From Campylobacteraceae bacterium (GTDB lineage Bacteria > Campylobacterota > Campylobacteria > Campylobacterales > Arcobacteraceae), in assembly GCA_013215945.1 (NCBI GenBank), contig JABSOM010000011.1, forward strand, positions 1-64,000: DNA of 64,000 nucleotides. The letters are read 5' to 3'. Shown in pieces: positions 16,365 through 25,129 of the stretch. The notes under the pieces were generated by a model that worked only from the letters and a program-made list of their open reading frames with translations, was not told the DNA's origin and searched no databases. The position numbers and the translations under genes were made by a program. Within the stretch, counting starts at the first letter, position 1, and the number at the start of each line of letters is the position of its first letter.

Positions 16365-16429
16365 ATGGAATATTTATCAGTGCAGCTTAAACAAATAAGA
16401 GTAAATGAATTTAATTAAAAGGAAATTAT

Positions 16430-17056
16430 ATGAGTATCGAAATGTTATTTGCATTTATTACAGCTTCTGTAATATTATTAGCAATTCCAGGACCTACCAT
16501 TTTAACAGTTATAAGTTATTCGATTTCACAGGGTAATCGTGCAAAGTTACCTCTTGTTACTGCAGTTGCTCTTGGGGATTCCACAGCACTTTTTTTATCT
16601 CTTGTAGGATTAGGTGTTGTTTTGTCAAATTCAGCTTTCTTATTTCAAGTAATTAAAATTGTTGGAGGATTGTATCTTTTGTATTTAGGATATAAATTAT
16701 TAAAAGCGGGAATAAAAGGAGAATCTCTTTCCTTTGAAAAAAATGCAGTTTCAAGAAAAAAACTGTTTATAGATACCTATTTTGTTACAGCATTAAATCC
16801 TAAAGGCATTATATTTTTTGTATCGTTTCTTCCTCAGTTTATTAATCCAAATGGAAATGTACACTATCAGTTGTGGACACTTGCCATTATATTTGTAACG
16901 CTAGCAACCTTCAATGCATCCTTGTATGCAATTTTTGCAAATAAAGCCAAAAAATATCTGACTTCAGAAAAAAGTCAAAAAAAATTTAATATAGTGGGAG
17001 GTTCGCTTTTAAGTATTGCAGGAATTTGGGCTTTAAATGCCAAACAGGCTTCTTAA
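16430..17056 (+). CDS. LysE/RhtB-family amino acid exporter
   Basis: A 208-residue inner-membrane protein with about six helices. The N-terminus has the family motif ILLAIPGPTILTVISYSISQGNRA (residues 15-38, broken here only by minor substitutions), and residue ~120 shows F-V-T-A-L-N-P-K-G-I-I-F-F, also diagnostic. Such proteins export amino acids or related compounds. AAAGGAAATT precedes the ATG. It is divergent from the GNAT/MarR pair and probably controlled by that MarR protein. The substrate is not determined by sequence. Confidence 0.92.
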   Translation: MSIEMLFAFITASVILLAIPGPTILTVISYSISQGNRAKLPLVTAVALGDSTALFLSLVGLGVVLSNSAFLFQVIKIVGGLYLLYLGYKLLKAGIKGESLSFEKNAVSRKKLFIDTYFVTALNPKGIIFFVSFLPQFINPNGNVHYQLWTLAIIFVTLATFNASLYAIFANKAKKYLTSEKSQKKFNIVGGSLLSIAGIWALNAKQAS

Positions 17057-17241
17057 GAAAAGAAATATTAATGGAAGAACCTAATCTCTTGTAATTATAG
17101 TGAAGGCTGTCATACAAATATTTAGGAAGTACTTTCTAAAAATTAAACTTAGGTTAAATCTATTTCTAAATAATTTAGTTAATATTATAATTATTTATAT
17201 AAGGTAAAATTATTTTATAAATTCTAGTATATGAGCTAAAT

Positions 17242-18012
17242 ATGATTAAACAATTTAAATTTCTAAGTTTTATTACTGTACTTTTGTGCCTATTTTATAT
17301 TTTTGTAATGTTTCTTCTTTTTGATAATTCATTTATATTTTATGATGACTTTTTAGAATTAAAAAAAACTCAAGTATTTAACCTTACGATAATGTTTGTA
17401 TTATTATTTATTCTTGTAATGCTTTTATATATTATAAAACTCAAATATGACCTTTTTTATAAGTTTAAAGAAAAAAGCACAAATACCTTATTACTTGAAA
17501 ATGAGGAATTAAAACTTTATTCTAAAATTGATTTAATTACAAAAGCTTTTAATCATGAATACTTTGAAGCACGATATAAGCAAGAATTTAAAAGAGCAGT
17601 AAGAGAAAACTCAGATATATCCTTACTTATTATTACAACAAATGACTTTTTGGCTTATGAGGAGTTATATGGTAAAAAAGAAGCACAGACAAGTCTTAAG
17701 AAAATAGCGAATGTATTATTTAAACAATGTGCAAGACCTTGTGATATTATTGCACGTATTGAAAATGATAAGTTTTATATTTTATTACCAAATACAAAAA
17801 AAGTTAGAAGAATAGCGTTACGCTGTAAAAAAGCAGTGGATAAACTGGGCTTGGATCATGATAATTCTTTATTTGCAAATATTGTAAGAATAAAATATGG
17901 TTATGCAAGTATTTTGCCTACTGACATAGATCAAATGAAAGATTTATTGCAAAATGCCCAAAACTCATTTAATTATAATAGAACAAAAAAAATAAAAGAT
18001 TTTGTCAAATAA
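17242..18012 (+). CDS. Membrane protein with degenerate GGDEF domain (paralogue 2)
   Basis: A 256-residue protein colinear with the one at 14277: two N-terminal membrane helices (residues ~7-30 and ~50-72) and a GGDEF-fold domain from ~90. ISLLIITTNDFLAYEELYGKKEAQ and FYILLPNTKKVRRIA align closely with the paralogue, and the signature is again lost (IENDKF for GGDEF). The acidic metal-binding residue in the first strand is also changed (ITTND). The duplication brackets the GNAT/MarR/LysE genes. Likely a non-catalytic GGDEF protein. Confidence 0.82.
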   Translation: MIKQFKFLSFITVLLCLFYIFVMFLLFDNSFIFYDDFLELKKTQVFNLTIMFVLLFILVMLLYIIKLKYDLFYKFKEKSTNTLLLENEELKLYSKIDLITKAFNHEYFEARYKQEFKRAVRENSDISLLIITTNDFLAYEELYGKKEAQTSLKKIANVLFKQCARPCDIIARIENDKFYILLPNTKKVRRIALRCKKAVDKLGLDHDNSLFANIVRIKYGYASILPTDIDQMKDLLQNAQNSFNYNRTKKIKDFVK

Positions 18013-18019
18013 AGAGAAA

Positions 18020-18046
18020 TCCTCTTTATTTGTATTATAAAGAGGA
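18020..18046. terminator. Bidirectional terminator between convergent genes
   Basis: TCCTCTTTAT (18020-18029) and ATAAAGAGGA (18037-18046) flank a seven-base loop between the stop codons of the GGDEF gene and ciaB; it overlaps the ciaB 3' end. Confidence 0.6.
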
Positions 18047-19942
18047 GTTTAAATAGTTCTCTTTTTTATCATTTGTATCGATTTGTTGACCAATTTCTTG
18101 GTAACGTTTAAAATAAAAATTAACAAAAGAGTGAATGGTTTTGTTTATTGGCATAAAGTATTTGTCTTCTTTTACAGCAAATCTGTTTAAAAATATACTG
18201 GCATCTTTTTTATCTAAATAATGTTGTGCTAAATTAGTATACTCATTTATATACCAACTTTTTAAGTTTTCATAACTAGTATTACTTAAATCAACACTTA
18301 GTTTTTCATTTTCCCAAATTAGAATTTTTGAATCAAACATAGCATTTAAATGAATTAATCCTTCACAATAATAGGGCTGTACTTCATCTACTTCTTTCCA
18401 TCCAATTAATCCCACAGATCTTTTAATAGTGTCAATTAAAACTTGTTTTTCTAAGTGTTTTTCATCCTTACTGTCATCTAAAAAGAAAGATATTAATCCC
18501 CCTGTTGTTGCTTTAAATTCTTCAATATTTTTAAAGTTTCCACTTTTATTCATAAGTGTTTCGCTTTCTTCATCGCACCATAAAATATGACCAAACTCAT
18601 GACCAATGGTTGTAATATCATAAACATTATGCCAATCATCTTTTTTTCCAAATAAAAACTCTCGATCTTGTTTTAAAAAATCTTTTGAGAAAAACTCAGC
18701 ACTTAAAGCTAAAAAAGGTTTTGCTCTTGATGTTTGCAATATTTCATCCGAAAATGCAAAGATTTTTTTTCCTTCTTCTTTGGTAACAACTTCATCATTG
18801 GGAACTACTTGGGCTGAGAATAAACCATTAAATTCTGCCCCAAAAAACAAAGCAGGGCGGCCTATATATAACTGTACTTTGTCTAAAGATTTTAAAGAAA
18901 AATCATAGGTATCTTGATATTCTTTTTTCTTTTTTACTTTTGAGTAGATTTTCTCAAAAGCACTTTTTATTTTATTGACTCTGTTATCATTTTGTGAAAA
19001 CTCTGGATTAGATAAACGTATATCCCATTCTAGTGCAACGGCTTTTCTAAAATGGTCTTCATAATATTCTAAAGGGTGACCTATTTGAATAGGAGAAGTT
19101 ATTTTCATCCAAGCCCTATCTACATCCGCCCATCTTTCAACCAATAAATGTGTTTTAGTCTCAGAAAAAGCTTTTATAAGGTTTTGGATATATAAGATGT
19201 ATTGCCATTTTTGATTGTATACATCATCTTCTTCTTCAATTAAACTTTCTTCAAAGTCTTCTAGGGCATCTACTACGTTTGTTGTTTGAACTTTAAAGAC
19301 TTTAATATAAGCTTCACTTCTGTACGTATCATTGTGTTTAACTAAAGCAGAATAAGATCTGTCTGCTAACATTTCATGATGTCCTAAATCAAATAAATTG
19401 TTTTCTTCTAAGTATTGGAATACTTGTTTTTCATTGCCATCAAACTTTTTAAGTAAATCTTTATTCACCCCATTTATAATGTGTTTTGTCCATTCACTTT
19501 GCCAAGAAGACATATGAATCCCAACATTATAAACGCCTTGAAATATTTTTTCATAAAAAGGTGTTAATAAATGATTATGTGAAATATAGTCTATTGTGTT
19601 TTTGTGTTTTTTATGCCAAAATTCTTTGACAAACAAATAGGCTTTTTCTTGTAGCTCTATAATTTCTTCTTCATTTAAATTAAGTTTTTTTAATACTTGT
19701 ACCAATGAATCATCTCTTAAATTAACCAAACGAGTTACTAAAGAAAATCGTAAATCAGAGGATATCTCTAAGTTTAAAAACTTAGCAAAGTCGTTTATTA
19801 TTGTTAATTGTTCTAATTCATTGTTTTCAAGATAACGTATTAATTTATTGGTATTTTCTTTTTGTGAGCTAATAAATTCATATATTTCATTTACATCATT
19901 TAAAAAAGCATCAATTTTTGTATTGTTAATATTTTCACTCAT
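18035..19942 (-). CDS. ciaB: CiaB-like protein with zinc-metallopeptidase motif
   Basis: A 635-residue soluble protein matching the Arcobacter CiaB (Campylobacter invasion antigen B) family; residues ~270 contain W-A-D-V-D-R-A-W, the region used for ciaB detection in Arcobacter. No signal peptide or membrane segment is visible. It carries TTIGHEFGHILW with His448, Glu449 and His452, a classical zinc-protease HExxH motif, followed within a few residues by acidic CDEESE. A metallopeptidase activity is therefore more directly supported than the historical 'invasion' role, which comes from C. jejuni work. Single gene; AAGGAATTT precedes the ATG. Confidence 0.9.
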   Translation of the reverse strand: MSENINNTKIDAFLNDVNEIYEFISSQKENTNKLIRYLENNELEQLTIINDFAKFLNLEISSDLRFSLVTRLVNLRDDSLVQVLKKLNLNEEEIIELQEKAYLFVKEFWHKKHKNTIDYISHNHLLTPFYEKIFQGVYNVGIHMSSWQSEWTKHIINGVNKDLLKKFDGNEKQVFQYLEENNLFDLGHHEMLADRSYSALVKHNDTYRSEAYIKVFKVQTTNVVDALEDFEESLIEEEDDVYNQKWQYILYIQNLIKAFSETKTHLLVERWADVDRAWMKITSPIQIGHPLEYYEDHFRKAVALEWDIRLSNPEFSQNDNRVNKIKSAFEKIYSKVKKKKEYQDTYDFSLKSLDKVQLYIGRPALFFGAEFNGLFSAQVVPNDEVVTKEEGKKIFAFSDEILQTSRAKPFLALSAEFFSKDFLKQDREFLFGKKDDWHNVYDITTIGHEFGHILWCDEESETLMNKSGNFKNIEEFKATTGGLISFFLDDSKDEKHLEKQVLIDTIKRSVGLIGWKEVDEVQPYYCEGLIHLNAMFDSKILIWENEKLSVDLSNTSYENLKSWYINEYTNLAQHYLDKKDASIFLNRFAVKEDKYFMPINKTIHSFVNFYFKRYQEIGQQIDTNDKKENYLNSSL

Positions 19943-20035
19943 GATAAATTCCTTCTTTATTAATAGTACATTTACTTACTATATCTTATTTGAAAGTTTA
20001 TCTTTTTAATCTTTAAACTCATATATACTTATACA

Positions 20036-20440
20036 TTAGGTATGTACGTGTTTAAATTTAGATTCTATCCCTTTTGAATATAAAGAGTATTGTTTTCCCA
20101 TTAAATATGAAAAGATCAAGATAATCAGCAGTATAACGGGAATGGCTACTTCAAGGATAGGACTTTGTACATTATAATGCGAATAAGAAGCAAAAATAAA
20201 ATCCATTGCAAAACCACTATAGGCAATATCTTTTAATGTTTTTACTTTTTTAGGAATAAGAATAGTAAAAGCACCTAAGAGTTTAAAAATACCAAGTAAT
20301 GGGAAGAAGTACAGGGGATATCCAAGTTTTGCTGCAGTGTCAACTACCTTGTCTACTTGAAAAATATCCATTAATCCACCTACTATACCAACAAAACCAA
20401 TAATAAATACCGTTGTAAGAATATAAAGAAGTTTCAACAT
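20036..20440 (-). CDS. DoxX-like membrane protein
   Basis: A 134-residue protein with four membrane helices. The ATG at 20438-20440 is preferred over one at 20467 because AAAGGAAATATT precedes it and it starts a clean hydrophobic segment. The AAKLGYPLYFFPLLGIFKLLGAFTILIPK region (residues ~36-64) is typical of the DoxX-like (PF13564-type) family. No specific function can be given; these proteins are often linked to redox stress or thiol metabolism. Confidence 0.75.
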   Translation of the reverse strand: MLKLLYILTTVFIIGFVGIVGGLMDIFQVDKVVDTAAKLGYPLYFFPLLGIFKLLGAFTILIPKKVKTLKDIAYSGFAMDFIFASYSHYNVQSPILEVAIPVILLIILIFSYLMGKQYSLYSKGIESKFKHVHT

Positions 20441-20562
20441 AATATTTCCTTTTTTATTATTTATCATTATTATAAACCCAATTGCTTAAAAGAATTATTA
20501 GTAATTAATATTACATATAAAAACACTTTGAATCTTAATAAAGAACAAGCACAGAGAATAAT

Positions 20563-20589
20563 TAGCACTTAAATGCCAAAAGTGCTAAA
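20563..20589. promoter_or_regulatory. CIRCE element (HrcA operator) upstream of htpG
   Basis: TTAGCACTT-N9-AAGTGCTAA matches the CIRCE consensus TTAGCACTC-N9-GAGTGCTAA in arms, spacing and symmetry, with one compensated base change in each arm. It lies about 80 bp before the htpG start codon. A -10-like GATAAAAT follows near 20626. This indicates control of htpG by the heat-shock repressor HrcA, whose gene is outside this window. Confidence 0.9.
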
Positions 20590-20668
20590 ATTAATCGAAA
20601 CTTTAGCTCTCTTTTATAAAGTTTGGATAAAATTCCTTAAAGAAAATATTAATACTTAGGATATATTT

Positions 20669-22564
20669 ATGGCAAAACATCAATTTCAAACAGAAGTCGG
20701 GCAATTACTACATTTAATGACTCACTCACTTTATTCTAATAAAGAAATTTTTATTAGAGAACTGGTATCAAATGCATCAGATGCAATTGATAAATTAAAT
20801 TATTTACAATTAACAGATGAAAAATTTAAAAACCCAGATTGGAAGGGTGAAATTGGTATTTCATTTGATGAAAAAGATAAATCAGTAACTATTTGGGATA
20901 ATGGTATTGGTATGAATGATGAAGATTTAATTTCTTCTATTGGTACTATTGCAAAATCAGGTACTAAATCTTTTGTTGAAGCAATGACTGGTGATGATAA
21001 AAAAGATTCAAACTTAATTGGACAATTTGGTGTTGGTTTTTACTCTGTATTTATGGTTGCTTCTCATGTTGATGTAATTTCTAAAAAAGCTGGTGAAACA
21101 CAAGCTTATAAATGGTCATCTGATGGTTCTGGTGAATTTGATTTAGATCCTGTTACAAAAGAGTCTGCAGGAACAGTTGTATATATTAAATTTAAAGATG
21201 ATGAATCAAGTGAATTTGTAAATAAAGAGCGAATTACTACTATTGTTAAAAAATACTCTGATCATATTGCTTATCCTATTATGCTAAGTTATAAAGAAGA
21301 AGTAACAGAAGAATTAAACGAAGAAGATACAAAAGCTGGAAAAGAAGCTAAAGTTACTATTGAAGATAGAAATGAAAAAATCAATGAAGCTACTGCTTTA
21401 TGGATGCAACCAAAAGCTAAATTAAAAAAAGAAGAATATTCGGCATTCTATAAATCAATTTCTCATGATTCTCAAGATCCTATGCTTACAGTTCATACAA
21501 GAGTTGAGGGTGTTAATGAATATACTACATTGTTTTATATCCCAGAAACTGCTCCTATGGATATGTACAGAGCTGATTACCAACCAGGTGTTAAATTATA
21601 TGTTAAAAGAGTATTTATTACAGATTCTGAAAAAGAATTATTACCAACATACTTAAGATTTGTAAGAGGTATTATTGATTCAGAAGATTTACCATTAAAT
21701 GTTTCACGAGAGATTTTACAAGAAAACAGAGTTATTGCTAATATCAAACAAAGTTCAGTTAAAAAGATTTTAGGTGAAATTAAAAAATTAGCTAAAAATG
21801 AAGAAAAATATGAAAAATTCATCGCTCAATACAACAGAGCATTAAAAGAAGGTGTTTACCAAGACTTCACAAATAAAGATGCAATTTTAGAACTTGTACG
21901 ATACAAATCTACAAATGATGACAAAATGACTTCTTTGGCTGCTTATAAAGACAGAGCCGTGTCAGATCAAAAAGCAGTATTTTATATTGTTGGTGATAAT
22001 GAAAAAGTTCTTAATAATTCTCCTTTATTAGAAGCATACAAAAAGAATAATATTGAAGTATTAATCTTAGATGATAAAGAAATTGATGAAATTATTACTC
22101 CTGCAATTGGCGCTTATAAAGAATGGCCATTAAAAGATATCTCTTCTTGCGAAGCTCCTGCAATTGAGCAAAGTGAAGATAAGAAAAAAGAAGTAGAAGA
22201 AAAATTCCAAGATATTACTAAAAAAATCAAAGATATTTTAGGGGAAGCTGTTACAGATGTAAGAGTTACGAATAGATTATCTGAGTCTCCTTCTTGTGTA
22301 GTTAAAGATTCTAATGATCAAATGGCACAAATGGCACAAATGATGAGATCAATGGGACAAGAAATGCCAGAAACTGCTCCTATTTTAGAAATCAATCCTG
22401 ATCATGAGATTGTTACAAAATTAAATACATCTAAAGATGATTCTTTGGTTGATGATATTGCATGGTTATTATTAGATCAAGCAAAATTAAGTGAAGGTAT
22501 AGATATTACAGATGCTGTATCTTTTGCACAAAGATTAAACAGAATTACTGCTAAAGCTTTATAA
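20669..22564 (+). CDS. htpG: Molecular chaperone HtpG (Hsp90)
   Basis: A 631-residue cytoplasmic ATP-dependent chaperone. The N-terminal GHKL ATPase domain shows HLMTHSLYSNKEIFIRELVSN (helix 1, catalytic Glu), DNGIGMN (~residue 79), GTIAKSGT and GQFGVGFYSVFMVA; the middle domain has LPLNVSREILQENRV near 340. The length fits HtpG without the eukaryotic linker. A short repeat Q-M-A-Q-M-A-Q-M-M-R-S-M lies near residue 552 in the C-terminal amphipathic segment. A CIRCE element lies upstream and a strong terminator downstream. Confidence 0.97.
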   Translation: MAKHQFQTEVGQLLHLMTHSLYSNKEIFIRELVSNASDAIDKLNYLQLTDEKFKNPDWKGEIGISFDEKDKSVTIWDNGIGMNDEDLISSIGTIAKSGTKSFVEAMTGDDKKDSNLIGQFGVGFYSVFMVASHVDVISKKAGETQAYKWSSDGSGEFDLDPVTKESAGTVVYIKFKDDESSEFVNKERITTIVKKYSDHIAYPIMLSYKEEVTEELNEEDTKAGKEAKVTIEDRNEKINEATALWMQPKAKLKKEEYSAFYKSISHDSQDPMLTVHTRVEGVNEYTTLFYIPETAPMDMYRADYQPGVKLYVKRVFITDSEKELLPTYLRFVRGIIDSEDLPLNVSREILQENRVIANIKQSSVKKILGEIKKLAKNEEKYEKFIAQYNRALKEGVYQDFTNKDAILELVRYKSTNDDKMTSLAAYKDRAVSDQKAVFYIVGDNEKVLNNSPLLEAYKKNNIEVLILDDKEIDEIITPAIGAYKEWPLKDISSCEAPAIEQSEDKKKEVEEKFQDITKKIKDILGEAVTDVRVTNRLSESPSCVVKDSNDQMAQMAQMMRSMGQEMPETAPILEINPDHEIVTKLNTSKDDSLVDDIAWLLLDQAKLSEGIDITDAVSFAQRLNRITAKAL

Positions 22565-22572
22565 AACAAATA

Positions 22573-22613
22573 CTATTTACAAGTGAATCTCACTTGTAAA
22601 TAGCCGTTTTATT
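22573..22613 (+). terminator. Rho-independent terminator of htpG
   Basis: A perfect 14-bp stem, CTATTTACAAGTGA (22573-22586) and TCACTTGTAAATAG (22590-22603), with a three-base loop, followed by CCGTTTTATT. Confidence 0.8.
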
Positions 22614-22629
22614 CTCTTATTTATTCATG

Positions 22630-23091
22630 TTATTTCATTAAATCATTCAAAGATTTAATTATTTCTATACTTAATTCTTTGGTAATAAGACTTTTATATT
22701 TATTAGATACTTCTTGATAGTTAATTTCACATACTTCATTCATTGTTTCATTAAAAAATGTTTCATCATTTATTTCATTGATTAAATCATCTACTTTAAT
22801 ACTCTTATTTTTTATGAGTTCTAAATTTGCATTTACAAAGTTTTGCATGGCATCCATAGCTGCTTGTTTTTGTATCTCATTGTCTAAAATTTCTTTTGCA
22901 TTTTTTAAGTCTTTTATATCTTGTATAACTTCATAAATACTTCCTAGTGCAAGTGTAAAATCAACTTCATAATCTAAGTCATTAATTTTACTTAAGCTTG
23001 AAAGTTTTCCTAGACTTACTTGATAATAGAGCTCATACGCACAAAGATTTTTAATGCAATTTTTTTGATTAAAGGCTTCTTTTATATTCAT
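22630..23091 (-). CDS. Hypothetical protein
   Basis: A 153-residue, predominantly helical, acidic cytoplasmic protein that I do not recognise. It has no signal peptide or membrane helix. The middle part (IQDIKDLKNAKEILDNEIQKQAAMDAMQNF, residues ~70-99 with breaks) looks like an amphipathic or coiled-coil helix. AAAAAAGG stands before the ATG on the minus strand. It is convergent with htpG, and the htpG terminator lies between them. Codon use resembles the surrounding genes. Confidence 0.65.
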   Translation of the reverse strand: MNIKEAFNQKNCIKNLCAYELYYQVSLGKLSSLSKINDLDYEVDFTLALGSIYEVIQDIKDLKNAKEILDNEIQKQAAMDAMQNFVNANLELIKNKSIKVDDLINEINDETFFNETMNEVCEINYQEVSNKYKSLITKELSIEIIKSLNDLMK

Positions 23092-23231
23092 TTTAAACCT
23101 TTTTTTAAGTAATTATATCAAAGCTTTATAAAAAAGAAATTGCTTTTACTTTTTTTATAAATTATAGACGTAAACAAAGCAAATTTATTGTATTATCCAT
23201 TTTTATTTCACACAAAACAAGGGTATTTTAT

Positions 23232-23348
23232 ATGACTGAAATTTTTCTATTGGCTGTTACGGCTTCTATTTTTCTTTATCTTTTTTCAAAAGAAAAAACA
23301 CACAAAAAAGACAAGATGGAATTTGATATTAGAAAAAAAATCAAATAA
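23232..23348 (+). CDS. Small single-pass membrane protein (38 aa)
   Basis: Open frame of 38 codons: a hydrophobic helix (residues ~4-17, IFLLAVTASIFLYLF) followed by a strongly basic tail rich in lysine. CAAGGGT precedes the ATG by 8 bp. The hydrophobic-then-basic layout and ribosome site suggest a real short gene, but there is no family evidence. A longer open frame on the opposite strand (23286-23468) lacks coding character. Confidence 0.45.
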   Translation: MTEIFLLAVTASIFLYLFSKEKTHKKDKMEFDIRKKIK

Positions 23349-23415
23349 TATAAAGATACCGATATAATAACAAATACTATAAAGATTTATTAAATTGTAA
23401 CACATAAGGTGAACT

Positions 23416-23982
23416 ATGGGATTTTTTAAAAACTTACTAAATACTATTGCAAAAGCTGCTAGACCCATTTATACGTTTCAAGACAATACTTTACTTTTTA
23501 AAATTTCCTCTGATGTAATACACTCTTATGCTTTAGATAAGTATGATTTAAAAACAAGACATGATCCTTATGTTTTTGAAGCATATACCCTAACTTCTAA
23601 AGATATTTTTTTAGAATATATTAAAGTTGACAGTGAAACTTCTTGGAATGGGTCTGCTATTAATTTTTATGAGAGTTTTTTTAAAGATGAACTGAAAATT
23701 AAAACACTCAAAACACTTGAAGACGAAGAAATTGACACTTATGTGTTTAAAGTTTTTGAAGTAAATGAAAAATTTATTTTATTCTTTATATATATTTATG
23801 AAGTCAATAAAGATATATTCATTATTGATTCTAAGGGCGATTTATATAAAGATTTGATTTCTAAAAAAATAAAAGATTATGAGTTTAAATATGAAAAATC
23901 ATTAAAAGGTGAAATTAATTTTGATATTTCTTTGGTTAAAAATAATGCTTTACAAGAATTTTTTACTTATGAAAGAGACTAA
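23416..23982 (+). CDS. Hypothetical protein
   Basis: A 188-residue soluble protein without a recognisable family. It begins with a short amphipathic segment (MGFFKNLLNTIAKAARP) that could act as a membrane-surface anchor, then continues with mixed beta/alpha sequence rich in aromatic and acidic residues (e.g. FKVFEVNEKFILFFIYIYEVN near residue 112). TAAGGTGAAC precedes the ATG. It follows the small membrane gene at 23232 in the same direction, but any functional link is speculation. Confidence 0.65.
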   Translation: MGFFKNLLNTIAKAARPIYTFQDNTLLFKISSDVIHSYALDKYDLKTRHDPYVFEAYTLTSKDIFLEYIKVDSETSWNGSAINFYESFFKDELKIKTLKTLEDEEIDTYVFKVFEVNEKFILFFIYIYEVNKDIFIIDSKGDLYKDLISKKIKDYEFKYEKSLKGEINFDISLVKNNALQEFFTYERD

Positions 23983-24131
23983 ATATACAGAATAACAAAG
24001 GAGAGAGTTCTGTTAAACTGTATATATTAATGCAATATATCTAAATAGGACAAAAACACTCCTAAATTCAAACTATTATTTTTCACATTTAATATTATTT
24101 TAAATATCAGCCCCCAATAAAAAGGAAAAAA

Positions 24132-24569
24132 ATGCAAGACTTAGAAAAAATATTGACTTTTTTTATAGCATATAAAAACAAAGAACAAGAAGTAGAAGAT
24201 ATTATAAATAATAAAGAAATCATTGTTCTTTATAATAATGCAATTAGAAACAGTGAATATTTTAAAGAACATTATACTAATTACCTTTTAATAAAAGGGT
24301 ATACCTATAGATTAGAGGATGTTAAACAAAGGCTTTTTTATACCTTTCGAGAAGCAATTTATTCTTGTGATTTGGCAAAACTAAGTAAAGACGAGGAAGG
24401 AATTAAATTAAATTCTTTTATTTATATGTGTATTATTAAAGATTGTATTACTGAATTGTTAAAAGAAGATTTTAATGAAGATGAAAAACAAGAAGCTATT
24501 GTTTATTATGATAAAGAACAAAAAAGAAAATCACAAGAAGACAGTAAGTACCATATGTATCAATACTAA
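24132..24569 (+). CDS. Hypothetical protein with weak sigma-factor region 2 resemblance
   Basis: A 145-residue, highly charged helical protein. Residues ~58-110 (LEDVKQRLFYTFREAIYSCD then NSFIYMCIIKDCITELLKE) resemble the 'DLxQEgxxxlxkAixkyD ... FxxyaxxxIrxxI' pattern of sigma-70 region 2, but there is no region 4-like DNA-binding half and the match is weak. AAAAGGAAAAAA precedes the ATG. The pyridoxamine-oxidase-fold gene begins 11 bp downstream with its own ribosome site, so the two are probably co-transcribed. Function unknown. Confidence 0.6.
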   Translation: MQDLEKILTFFIAYKNKEQEVEDIINNKEIIVLYNNAIRNSEYFKEHYTNYLLIKGYTYRLEDVKQRLFYTFREAIYSCDLAKLSKDEEGIKLNSFIYMCIIKDCITELLKEDFNEDEKQEAIVYYDKEQKRKSQEDSKYHMYQY

Positions 24570-24580
24570 AAAGGAAAATA

Positions 24581-25129
24581 ATGTCAGATTTTAGAAAATG
24601 CCTAGATGAAGAAAGTATAGACTTTATGAAAGAACAAAAAATGTTTTTTGTTTCAACTGCACCTAAAAGTGGAAAAATAAACCTATCCCCAAAAGGTTTT
24701 GATTCTTTAAAGATTATTGATAATAATACAATTATTTGGTTAAACCATTTTGGTTCGGGAAATGAAACAGCAGCTCATTTAATAGAAGATGATAGAATTA
24801 CTTTAATGTTTTGTGCTTTTGAAGGCAAAGCTCTGATTTTACGTATTTATGCCCATGCAAAAGTTCTGCATGAAAGAGACGAAGATTATTCAAAATATAT
24901 AAAAGAATTTTCTTATAATAATGCAGCCAGACAAATTTTTGTATTAGATATTGATTGCATTAATCTGTCTTGTGGAATGGGTGTACCTTTATATGATTAT
25001 AAAGAACAACGAAAAGAATTAAAAAAATTTTATGATTCTAGAACAAAAGAAGAACATAGAGCGTATATGAAAAAGAACAATGTTTTGTCTTTTGATAAAA
25101 AAGAAACCAATTTATTTAAAGAAGTTTAG
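24581..25129 (+). CDS. Pyridoxamine 5'-phosphate oxidase-fold flavoprotein
   Basis: A 182-residue protein of the split-barrel FMN-binding superfamily. The N-terminal half shows the usual layout: FVSTAPKSGKINLSPKGFDSLKIID (residues ~22-46), WLNHFGSGNETAAHLIEDDRITLMFCAFE (~53-81) and RIYAHAKVLHE. Stand-alone members bind FMN, F420 or heme and are rarely true PNPOx enzymes. AAGGAAAATA precedes the ATG. The last four bases overlap the stop of the convergent LOG gene. Confidence 0.82.
   Translation: MSDFRKCLDEESIDFMKEQKMFFVSTAPKSGKINLSPKGFDSLKIIDNNTIIWLNHFGSGNETAAHLIEDDRITLMFCAFEGKALILRIYAHAKVLHERDEDYSKYIKEFSYNNAARQIFVLDIDCINLSCGMGVPLYDYKEQRKELKKFYDSRTKEEHRAYMKKNNVLSFDKKETNLFKEV

Noticed and set aside
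23286-23468. 60-codon open frame on the minus strand
   Set aside because: It overlaps the small plus-strand gene at 23232 and the start of the gene at 23416, is unusually Phe-rich as expected from antisense A-rich sequence, and has no ribosome site.
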